Below, one piece after another: positions 52,136 through 59,681 of a DNA stretch of 64,000 nucleotides. The number at the start of each line of letters is the position of its first letter. Position 1 is the stretch's first letter. Made by a program: the position numbers and the translations under genes. The notes under the pieces are model-generated. The model made no database searches. It was given only the letters and a program-made list of their open reading frames with translations, and had not been told where the DNA came from. The stretch comes from an uncultured Bacteroidota bacterium (GTDB lineage: Bacteria; Bacteroidota; Bacteroidia; Bacteroidales; P3), in assembly GCA_902788805.1 (NCBI GenBank), contig CADALO010000003.1, positions 1 to 64,000 on the forward strand, in the 5' to 3' direction.

Positions 52136-54391
52136 ATGCGAAGGGTTGTTTTCTTTCTGCTGATGTTGGTAGGCTTGTGTTTTACAATGCAGGCCCAGAT
52201 GCCAATAAGTGCCAGAGCCAAAACTAATAACAATAATAATAGCAACCGAAACAACAACCCTAACTTCGTTCCACAGCAATTAGACGAGCCAGACAGCACG
52301 CAGAACAAAGAGCCTGAAGGCATTGTGTTCGACTATGACGAAGATCCGGATTCCGTGCTGATTGGCAGCGTGTTCAGTTTCCCGCACCTGCAAAGGGCGG
52401 TCAAGCTATATCGTCTCGGGCATCCGAGCCTTGACCCGACAGGTGTCGAGTTCTTCAATCCAGTCCACTCAATGGATGGATTGTACTATATCGATCTCGG
52501 TGCACTCGGGCAAAGCCACCTGTCGCTTTATCCGTACAATATTGTTACTCAGAGGCTTTTTGATGTCCCTGCCTTTGGTTTGCCGTTGACAATGAATTGG
52601 CAAAACGATGTGCATCCCGTATTCCGCAAACAATTGCACACGGACAGGTTCTACCAGACACTCAAGCCTTACACCCTGCTTGGCTATGGCAGTTCGCTCA
52701 ACAAAGACTATCAAATCAAGATAATACACACTCAGAATATCAAGCCAAGATGGAACGTGGCGTTTATGTATGACCTTGTGAGTCGCGACGGCCTTTATAC
52801 CAACAGCGAAGTGACGAACCACATACTCGACGCAACGACAAACTATTACTCGAAGGATGCTCGTTACCAGCTGCAGGCCGGCATAAGTTTCAACCGACTT
52901 CGCCAGCAGGAGAACGGCGGAGTGCAGAACGACACAACCTGCTGGGACTATTCGCGCGAGGCAGGTGTGCCGGTCAATATGTATGCTGCCCAGAACCAGT
53001 GGCGCGACCTCGATATACACATCCATCAGAGCTACAATACTGTACGCCAGTTCCAATACCTGCGACCTATAGTCGAAACCGTATATGACACCATAAAAAC
53101 CGACTCTGTCAAAGCTCATCACGAATACAGTAACGACAGCGTCCCGGGCGTTGTTAAAGGCCTGGATTTCATTATCCAAAAGAGAGATACAGTCGTCGGT
53201 GTCGACACCATTCTTCCTCCCAAGCCTCACACCTATAACACCGGCGTATTTGCCTGGGATATAAACTTCTCGCGCCATCGCCGCATATTCTACGACAGCC
53301 AGGCCGACAGCTGGTTCTACAACTACGCATCGATTGACACATCCTTTTATTACGACTCCACTGTCCACTACAAGCTTTCGACCGAAATATACTGGACAAA
53401 TGATGCATATATGAGCCATCGTTGGCGCAATCCGTTTGTGCTTCTGTTCGGTGTAAGGCCCGAATACAACAAGGTCCAGTTCGCCGGCCAGTCATTCGCC
53501 AACTCAAGTCTTCAGGAGTTCTCTGTCAACCCGTTTGCCAGATTGGAGCTCAACACAAAGAGAGTTTTATTCACGGCTATGGCTGAGGAGGTTACAGGCA
53601 GCATCCGCAACGGAGACTATCGGATAAACGGAAACCTTCGAATCAATGCTGGCCGACACAGCCTCTTCGACGTCGCTGTACTCAGCGAAGCGCAGTCGCC
53701 AGACCTGATATATTACCACAACGAAGGCTGCTACAACTGGGATAACCCGAACTTTAACAAGGTGAAGCGCCAGCAAGTAGCTCTCCGTTACAAAATGCAG
53801 TTGTCGGATCAAGACACCGGTTGGCTCCGATATCTCGAGACACGGACAAGCGCCCAGCTGTTAAGCGACAACATCTGGCTGTCGAATGCGATGCGTCCCA
53901 CGCAAGGCAACGAGACGGGACTGCTGCTGCAGGGCATAATGTCCACCCATTTGCGTTTCGGCTGGTTCAACATCCGCCTTCAGGAAATGCTGCAATACAG
54001 CGGCAACGACAACGTGGTCCGCGTGCCGCTTTTTGCAAGCAAGAACAGCCTTTACGCCGATGTGTTCCTGTTCCGCCGTGCGTTGCATCTGCAGACAGGT
54101 TTCGACTTGCGCTACCATACAAAGTATTATGCCGACGGCTGGAATCCGGTCCTTGGCGCCTTCTACAGGCAGAACGACACCGAGGTAGGCAACTACCCTG
54201 TGGTCGATTTCTGGGTCACGTTGCAGATAAAACGCGCCAGCATCTATCTTAAAGCCAGCCATTTCGATGCACCTATCGAACAGATGCTTGAGCCCGTGAC
54301 GGGCCTCAGACCGTCATATTTCAGTCTGCCTCACTATCCAATGGAGGGTTTTGGCCTTTACTGGGGCGTGACTTGGAAATTCTTCAATTAA
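52136..54391 (+). CDS. Putative porin (Porin_10 family)
   Basis: 751 residues. A signal peptide (1-20) is followed by an Asn-rich low-complexity stretch (about 30-43) and then a long outer-membrane barrel. Porin_10-type blocks include FYQTLKPYTLLGYGSSLNKD and many alternating Tyr/Arg strands. The last residues WGVTWKFFN end in an aromatic pair. This is a Bacteroidetes-specific barrel family of unknown cargo. It starts 6 bp after trxB. Confidence 0.82.
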   Translation: MRRVVFFLLMLVGLCFTMQAQMPISARAKTNNNNNSNRNNNPNFVPQQLDEPDSTQNKEPEGIVFDYDEDPDSVLIGSVFSFPHLQRAVKLYRLGHPSLDPTGVEFFNPVHSMDGLYYIDLGALGQSHLSLYPYNIVTQRLFDVPAFGLPLTMNWQNDVHPVFRKQLHTDRFYQTLKPYTLLGYGSSLNKDYQIKIIHTQNIKPRWNVAFMYDLVSRDGLYTNSEVTNHILDATTNYYSKDARYQLQAGISFNRLRQQENGGVQNDTTCWDYSREAGVPVNMYAAQNQWRDLDIHIHQSYNTVRQFQYLRPIVETVYDTIKTDSVKAHHEYSNDSVPGVVKGLDFIIQKRDTVVGVDTILPPKPHTYNTGVFAWDINFSRHRRIFYDSQADSWFYNYASIDTSFYYDSTVHYKLSTEIYWTNDAYMSHRWRNPFVLLFGVRPEYNKVQFAGQSFANSSLQEFSVNPFARLELNTKRVLFTAMAEEVTGSIRNGDYRINGNLRINAGRHSLFDVAVLSEAQSPDLIYYHNEGCYNWDNPNFNKVKRQQVALRYKMQLSDQDTGWLRYLETRTSAQLLSDNIWLSNAMRPTQGNETGLLLQGIMSTHLRFGWFNIRLQEMLQYSGNDNVVRVPLFASKNSLYADVFLFRRALHLQTGFDLRYHTKYYADGWNPVLGAFYRQNDTEVGNYPVVDFWVTLQIKRASIYLKASHFDAPIEQMLEPVTGLRPSYFSLPHYPMEGFGLYWGVTWKFFN

Positions 54392-54466
54392 TTACGTGAT
54401 GAGAAACCTCCGAAGGAGGCCTGGCACTGCCGGCAAAATCTTTGCTGAAATGCCGACTTTGTCCGC

Positions 54467-55615
54467 CTATCTGAAACTCTGGCGCGAGAATGTGTAGGCG
54501 TAGCCTATCACAGCCGTGGCCATACCCACGGTGTAGATCGATTGCGGCGTGTCGATGCGTGCAAAACGCGGAGGAGTGACACAATAGCGGGCGTCAAGAT
54601 AGATGCTGTTGCGTTTGTCGGCCCTGTAAACAAGTTGCATACCCACCGCCGGCGAGAATAGGAAATTGGACTGGTCGTCGAGCCTCGTGACAATGCCGGC
54701 ACTCAGATAGGGCATCGCCGTGAAGCGGCAATAAGGCTTTGCGGGCATAAACAAGGCCATCGGGTCCATCATCAAGTCGCCGCGTATGTTGTAATACGAA
54801 AACAGCTCCTCGCTCGATTTTGCATAGAGTCCCGACGCGCACAGCCTTATCTGCCACAGGGTGGTAAGGCGCTTGCCAATGCCGAATTCAAATATCGGTG
54901 TCAGCTGCTCCACACGTTGCCCGAACGTCTCGATGCCCCTGTAGTTGAACGAGCAGGTGCCGAGGGCGATATTGAAAAACCAGTCGTTCTCAAAACGCTG
55001 TGTCTCAAAGCGTGAGCGGCTGCGGGTGGGGTTGTTGGCAATGTCGTAAATCACACCCAGGTGCACAAACTCAAGCATCGAGGCTTTGGCGTAGTGGTTG
55101 AAGTCGGACGGATGCACGTAAGCCGACAGCTCGGCAAACAGTCGCCAGTCGTCGCTCACTTTCCAGTCGCAGCCGGCAATGGCCACGCCGCAGAAGTCAT
55201 TGTCGCCTGTCGAACTGTGTACAAGTCCCACTCCAACGCCTAAATAGCTGCGGAATCGGTCGCTCGGGTTGCGTCCCTTCAAGGCCGAGTAAAAGTCGGC
55301 CATAATATCAACGTGGCCGTAGTGTATAGTCGGCGCAGTACCCTCGCCCGACACGAGCATAGGCATCTGCATCGAATACTGGCCGCGCAGCGCCGTGGTG
55401 GAAATCAGCCATTTGCCTACTGTGGCGTTGAAGCCGGCACCCAGGCCGTTGCCATAGTGATTGGCACCGGCACCCAGCGCAACCCAGCTGTTGTGCATCA
55501 AGCCGCCCACCTGTGCATTGGCGCAGGCTGGCAGCAGCAAAGAGAGCAGTAATATGGCTTTAAATCGATGCACGACAGGGTATTGTGAAATCAAAAGGAG
55601 ACAATGCTTCCGCAT
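54467..55615 (-). CDS. Outer-membrane beta-barrel protein, unknown
   Basis: 382 residues as drawn. The signal peptide is better placed if translation starts at the GTG at 55573 (VHRFKAILLLSLLLPACANA), giving 368 residues; the ATG at 55615 adds a weak 14-residue extension. The mature part has repeated barrel-type strands (VALGAGANHYGNGLGAGFNA, LGVGVGLVHSS) and ends in YAYTFSRQSFR. No family recognised. It follows trigger factor by 29 bp on the same strand. Confidence 0.6.
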   Translation of the reverse strand: MRKHCLLLISQYPVVHRFKAILLLSLLLPACANAQVGGLMHNSWVALGAGANHYGNGLGAGFNATVGKWLISTTALRGQYSMQMPMLVSGEGTAPTIHYGHVDIMADFYSALKGRNPSDRFRSYLGVGVGLVHSSTGDNDFCGVAIAGCDWKVSDDWRLFAELSAYVHPSDFNHYAKASMLEFVHLGVIYDIANNPTRSRSRFETQRFENDWFFNIALGTCSFNYRGIETFGQRVEQLTPIFEFGIGKRLTTLWQIRLCASGLYAKSSEELFSYYNIRGDLMMDPMALFMPAKPYCRFTAMPYLSAGIVTRLDDQSNFLFSPAVGMQLVYRADKRNSIYLDARYCVTPPRFARIDTPQSIYTVGMATAVIGYAYTFSRQSFR

Positions 55616-55644
55616 CGCCTCCTTTTGTCGTTAGATGCTTATTG

Positions 55645-57000
55645 TTATTTTACTTTCTCGGCAAACTCTTTGATAGTCACCTTCTCAGCTTCGGGTTTCA
55701 GTTGCTCCTTGAAGAGGGCGCAAGTGTTCTTGGCCGAGAGACGGTCGACAATCTGCTGCACGTTCTGGCGATCCTTGGCAATGGTGCGGGCCGATTGCTC
55801 CAAGCGCTTGTCCTGAGCCTCGGCGTCTTCGCCTTCCTGCAGGGTATCGTTCTGGCGCAGAATGTCTTTCACATAGTCCACGATGTCGTTCTGAGTGGGC
55901 TCGATGGGCTTGATCTTGTTCAGGGCGCTGTCCACCATCTCCCACTTCAGCGAAGGAACATATTTCTCTGCCCATTCAGCTTCGAGGGTCTCGGCGGTCA
56001 TATCCTTCTCGCCGCGGTTCAGAATCCAGCGTTTCAGGAAAGCCTCGGGCATAGTGGCGGTGAAGTTGTCGATGAGCTGCTTGCGTACCTCGTTGACATA
56101 GAGGATGTCAGCCTGCTCGTTGTACGACTTCTCCAGTTCCTTGCCCAAAAGTTTGCGGAATGCTGCGGCATCCTTCACCTTCTCGTTCGGGAACACTTTG
56201 GCAAAGAGTTCGTCGTTGATTTCGTGAGGAGTAATATGCGAGCAGCCGCTGATGGTGAAGCGTACGTCGGATTTGAACTTCTTGGCGGCAGCGGCGTCGA
56301 TGCGGAGATTCTTCTCGATGTCGGCGGCGGTGAAAGCCTTGCCAGCGTTGAAGACAACCTGCTCTTCGGCTTTCTTGCCGACAAACAGAGGAACAATCTC
56401 TTCGCTGTTCTTCACGGTGCCGAGGTCGAACGAGGTGAAAGTGCTCACGCCGCCTTCCTTGACCTCACCGTTCTTGTCAAGTTCTTCGATCTTGCCGTAA
56501 ACAAAATCGCCCTCGCCCACGGTCTCGGGAGTCTCGAACGAGCCGTAGCGCTTGCAGACGTCCTCAACCTGACGGTCGATGTCCTTCGGGTTGATCTTTA
56601 TCTGATACAGGGGGGCATTCACCTTGTCCCAAGCCAGTTCCACCTGAGGCATCAAGGCTGCGTCGAAGTAGAACGTGAAGTCCTTTCCGTGCTCAAAGTC
56701 GACCTTGCCGGTCTTTTCCTCATTCGAGAGAGGGCTGCCGATTATGTCAAGTTTCTCGTCTTCAAGATATTTGCACAGTGACTCGCCGAGCAGCGACTGT
56801 ACCTCGTCGGCGACAATAGCCGATTTGTACATACGCTGAATCAGTCCCATAGGAGCCATTCCCTTGCGGAAACCAGGCACCGTGGCCTTTTTCTGATATT
56901 CCTTCAACTGCTTTGCAACACGTTCGGCATAGTCATTTTCGGCGATTTCAATCTTAATCACAAGTTCCAGTTCGCCCAAATTTTCTCTTGAAATGTTCAT
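55645..57000 (-). CDS. tig: Trigger factor, ribosomal chaperone
   Basis: 451 residues. The N-terminal ribosome-binding domain has the expected ELELVIKIEIAENDYAERV and PGFRKGMAPMG (E. coli GFRxGKxP). A PPIase-like domain lies in the middle (about 150-245), where FKBP active-site residues are poorly conserved. The helical C-terminal domain follows. In Bacteroidetes the PPIase part is often degenerate. It shields nascent chains at the exit tunnel. It has a full consensus promoter. Confidence 0.94.
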   Translation of the reverse strand: MNISRENLGELELVIKIEIAENDYAERVAKQLKEYQKKATVPGFRKGMAPMGLIQRMYKSAIVADEVQSLLGESLCKYLEDEKLDIIGSPLSNEEKTGKVDFEHGKDFTFYFDAALMPQVELAWDKVNAPLYQIKINPKDIDRQVEDVCKRYGSFETPETVGEGDFVYGKIEELDKNGEVKEGGVSTFTSFDLGTVKNSEEIVPLFVGKKAEEQVVFNAGKAFTAADIEKNLRIDAAAAKKFKSDVRFTISGCSHITPHEINDELFAKVFPNEKVKDAAAFRKLLGKELEKSYNEQADILYVNEVRKQLIDNFTATMPEAFLKRWILNRGEKDMTAETLEAEWAEKYVPSLKWEMVDSALNKIKPIEPTQNDIVDYVKDILRQNDTLQEGEDAEAQDKRLEQSARTIAKDRQNVQQIVDRLSAKNTCALFKEQLKPEAEKVTIKEFAEKVK

Positions 57001-57053
57001 TTCTGTTATCTAATTAACTGTTTTATAATTATATGATATTCTACAATAATTTG

Positions 57054-57084
57054 CAAAGATACAGACTTTTTATAAACTGGCAAA
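57054..57084 (-). promoter_or_regulatory. Consensus promoter of tig
   Basis: The minus strand reads TTTG (57084-57081), 19 bp, TATCTTTG (57061-57054), a perfect Bacteroidetes promoter 54 bp before the tig ATG. Confidence 0.75.
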
Positions 57085-57329
57085 ATTTATTTTTATAAAT
57101 ATACAAAATTTCCAAGACGCCCCTTTTCGTGTTCTATGCTGCTTCCTTTCGTGACCTTCTTGCGAGGCAATCGACGTTAACAAATCCTCCGTAGCTCATC
57201 AAAACCATCCTCCAACCATACCAGTAAAAGCCGGATTTGGCCTCCGAAATCCGACTTTTTGATAAATTTCCGCATTTTGCTTCTAATTAATTATTAATCA
57301 CCGTGTTGTAAAGATTTCAAAAAAGTTTG

Positions 57330-57487
57330 AAAAAGTCGAAAAAGGGCCAAAAATGGCCTTTTGCAACTCGCTGATTTCCATATACCAAATTCTTATCAAA
57401 GTTTACTCAAATTCTTACCAAAGTTTTACAAAATTCTACCTTGGTAGAATTTAATAGGTTTTTGATAGGAATTTATCAAAAAGTTGG
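57330..57487 (-). repeat. GATAAG intergenic element, copy D
   Basis: On the minus strand it reads ctttttgataaattcctatc, then the direct units aactttggtaagaatttgag and taaactttgataagaatttgg, then tatatggaaatcag and a ggccatttttggcc hairpin with a T run. It matches copy A almost base for base over 50 bp. Apart from this element and the tig promoter the 57001-57580 gap is empty. Confidence 0.9.
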
Positions 57488-57581
57488 ATTGGAGAAGCTG
57501 CGGCGAGAAGCAGGAAAAGGATGCCGTCGAGGGGTAGGGGAGAGGCGTTCGTTTTGGGGATTGACTTGGATGTAAAATAAA

Positions 57582-57613
57582 AGAGGATGCCTTAAAAGCC
57601 AAAGACATCCTCT
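57582..57613. terminator. Hairpin at direct-repeat junction
   Basis: agaggatg (57582-57589) pairs with catcctct (57606-57613) around a 16-nt loop. It overlaps the left direct repeat and may end transcripts from the ATPase side (minus) or simply mark the repeat junction. Confidence 0.4.
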
Positions 57614-57614
57614 T
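57589..57614. repeat. 26-bp direct repeat, left copy
   Basis: Shares 25 of 26 bases with 59631-59656, same orientation. The two copies bracket 2,042 bp that hold the AAA+ ATPase gene and two partial frames of one small gene. Confidence 0.85.
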
Positions 57615-57780
57615 CGCTCCCGATATATGTTCCTCGTATACCTTTTCAATGGAGAGCCCTTTCTGTATGGCCAGTGCCGAGAGGTCCGTCTATAATTGTC
57701 TTTACCGATTTTGGGTCGATGCCCCAACTCTGCACCACGTAATGCAGGGTATTTAGTACGTCGATGATATACTTTGCCAT
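57615..57780 (-). pseudogene. N-terminal fragment of broken small gene
   Basis: Starts ATG at 57780 (MAKYIIDVLNTLHYVVQSWG, then IDPKSVKTII). The frame stops after 44 residues at 57646. In the +1 frame a coherent helical sequence continues (TDLSALAIQKGLSIEKVY, EEHISGAKRMSLAFKA) up to the 26-bp repeat. This looks like one protein with a frameshift near codon 28-30. The continuation matches the start of the fragment at 59492-59650. Family unknown. Confidence 0.5.
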
Positions 57781-57915
57781 TTTTACATTGTTTCTTGTCA
57801 CATTATAATATAGTAGCAAAAACAGAAAATTCAATGGATTGGCAAAGTTTAGCAAAAAGAAATCGCACATACCCACGTGTATGTGCGATTAAGTTATAGT
57901 AATGGCGGAGTCCTT

Positions 57916-59262
57916 TTACAAGAGCATTGTCATAAAGACTGGAACATAAAGTAAATCCTGCTCTTTTCCCAGGTCTTTAGGATATACCAAATATCTATTC
58001 CCAATACGTTTGGAGAACTTCTTTTGGAAAGCATCAAGTGAAGCGTGGGTTTTATATCCTGACGACTTCACTTCGATAGGACAGATCTTGTTCCCTCTTG
58101 AAAGAAGGAAATCTATTTCATAGTTGTGGTTGGAAGTTTCAGATGGCCACGTGTGGTAGAAAAGCCTGTTCCCAGAAGCAATGAGCATTTGTGCCACAAC
58201 ATTTTCATAGACATAACCAAGATTGGCAGAGAGTTTATCCGAAAGCAGTTTCTGGTAAATAATGTTCTCTGTAATTTTTTTGTCCCAGAAGGCAAGAGTG
58301 ACGAAAAGACCCGTGTCGGCAACAAACATTTTATATTGACTATATTCAGCATTTATGGGAAGTCCAACATTGGGATCGTTGACTTGATGGGCGAAATTGA
58401 CCGTAAGACTGTCTTCAAGGTCGTGGAGCAATTCGCTTAGGGAATCCCTGTCCTCACTGCGTCCCAAGGCACTTGACACCTGATATCGGGATGCGTTTTT
58501 GGTAAGTTCAGAAGGAATGGCGGTAAATAGGCGGGAAATCTTACCGGATGGATCAATCTTCGAAAAATCGTCGAAATATAGTTCTATAATCTCTCTCTTC
58601 ACTTTATCCACTTCGGAGAGATTTAGCGTGTCAAGGTATGTATTCACGGCCTGTGGCATACCCCCGACAAGCATATAGAGACGGAAATCCCTCATAAGCT
58701 TACGAGTGACGGCATCACCTAAAGACTGACATTTCTTGAATGTTTCACCCATAAGGGATACGGTAACGGTATCACCCAGAGCCCATCGAAATTCCTCATA
58801 GTCCATCGGATACATTGTTAAACGAGTTTCTTCACTTGGAATGACGATGTTCTGCACGTTTTTTTTGATGGAAAGCAGAGAGCCTGTTTCAATATAATCG
58901 AAGCGATGGTCTTTAACCAGATACTTGATGGCCTGACGGGTCTCCGGGCTCTTTTGTATCTCGTCAAATATGATAACCGATTCGCGCTCGTACAGGGTGA
59001 CGTCATAAATGAATTGCAGCTGGGTAAAAAAGTAATCGCGGTCGGAAATATGTTGAACAGCATCCCAAAGAGATTGTGGAGCATCGGAGAAATCGACCAC
59101 TATATAGGATTTGTATTCTCGACGGGCGAACTCCTCGGCTATGGTTGACTTCCCCACACGGCGAGCGCCCTTAATCAGCAGGGCTGTCTTGCCCTGCCTG
59201 CTTTGCTTCCATTGAAGCATCTCGCTGTAAATCTTTCGTTTGAATACTCTATACTCTGGCAT
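57916..59262 (-). CDS. AAA+ ATPase with DUF4143 domain
   Basis: 448 residues from the ATG at 59262. The longer frame begins inside the promoter -7 element and is rejected. Walker A is KGARRVGKST, Walker B VIIFDEIQKS, and sensor-like IETGSLLS follows. The C-terminal DUF4143 part contains a PD-(D/E)XK-like EIDFLLSRGNKICPIEVKSS, suggesting a nuclease-type fold. This family is widespread and variable in Bacteroidetes, often in several mobile-looking copies, with no settled role. It lies between 26-bp direct repeats in AT-rich DNA. Confidence 0.9.
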   Translation of the reverse strand: MPEYRVFKRKIYSEMLQWKQSRQGKTALLIKGARRVGKSTIAEEFARREYKSYIVVDFSDAPQSLWDAVQHISDRDYFFTQLQFIYDVTLYERESVIIFDEIQKSPETRQAIKYLVKDHRFDYIETGSLLSIKKNVQNIVIPSEETRLTMYPMDYEEFRWALGDTVTVSLMGETFKKCQSLGDAVTRKLMRDFRLYMLVGGMPQAVNTYLDTLNLSEVDKVKREIIELYFDDFSKIDPSGKISRLFTAIPSELTKNASRYQVSSALGRSEDRDSLSELLHDLEDSLTVNFAHQVNDPNVGLPINAEYSQYKMFVADTGLFVTLAFWDKKITENIIYQKLLSDKLSANLGYVYENVVAQMLIASGNRLFYHTWPSETSNHNYEIDFLLSRGNKICPIEVKSSGYKTHASLDAFQKKFSKRIGNRYLVYPKDLGKEQDLLYVPVFMTMLL

Positions 59263-59283
59263 ATTGATAATGTATTTCTGTTG

Positions 59284-59291
59284 CAAAGATA
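59284..59291 (-). promoter_or_regulatory. -7 element of AAA+ ATPase gene
   Basis: The minus strand reads TATCTTTG, 21 bp before the ATG at 59262. The -33 position reads ttcg at 19 bp, a weak match. Confidence 0.5.
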
Positions 59292-59299
59292 CGCATTAT

Positions 59300-59420
59300 T
59301 TATTTATCCCCGAATTTTTTTTCGAGGAAAATGTATAAAATCCCCAAATTTATTTTCGCGATTATGTACAGAATCCCCAAATTTTTTTCATTAAAACCGT
59401 ATACCCCCCCAAAAAAAATT
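59300..59420 (-). repeat. Degenerate 30-bp repeats upstream of ATPase
   Basis: Three to four imperfect copies, spaced about 30-33 bp, of the + strand form atgtataaaatccccaaatt. Variants include atgtacagaatccccaaatt, tatttatccccgaatt and accgtataccccccc. They lie immediately upstream of the ATPase -7 element, so they could be operator-like sites. Farther on (59425-59462) is a run of cgcatatgcg-type palindromes. Confidence 0.6.
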
Positions 59421-59491
59421 TGATAGTATATAAACGCATATGCGTATACGCGCATATGCGACAGGTCAATACTGAAGTTTGACAAGTAAAA

Positions 59492-59650
59492 TTAGGCGCT
59501 TAGACGTAGGCGGTTAATATTTTTAAGTTTTGTAATCAGTTCATTGTCAGAGAGGAGTTTTTGTGCAATTGTCTTGTTCGGGAAGCCGATAAACTAGGTG
59601 AATTCTTCCTGGATATCCTTGAGGACAAGTGCCTTTAAAGCCAAAGACAT
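59492..59650 (-). pseudogene. C-terminal fragment of broken small gene
   Basis: Reads MSLALKALVLKDIQEEFT, an in-frame TAG, then FIGFPNKTIAQKLLSDNELI and TKLKNINRLRLSA with a stop at 59492. The opening MSLALKA is encoded by the 26-bp direct repeat and matches the end of the fragment at 57615-57780 (MSLAFKA). So this is the missing C-terminal part of that same gene, positioned upstream rather than downstream of it. Confidence 0.5.
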
Positions 59651-59656
59651 CCTCTT
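59631..59656. repeat. 26-bp direct repeat, right copy
   Basis: Second copy of the repeat at 57589-57614, with one mismatch (t for a at position 6), same orientation. Confidence 0.85.
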
Positions 59657-59681
59657 GTTTAAAAAGCAAAGTGTTGTTCGC

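Noticed and set aside
57426..57608. 60-codon minus-strand frame beginning in the 26-bp repeat
   Set aside because: Its first seven residues come from the broken small gene; the rest is low-complexity Ser/Pro sequence from the flank and repeat D.
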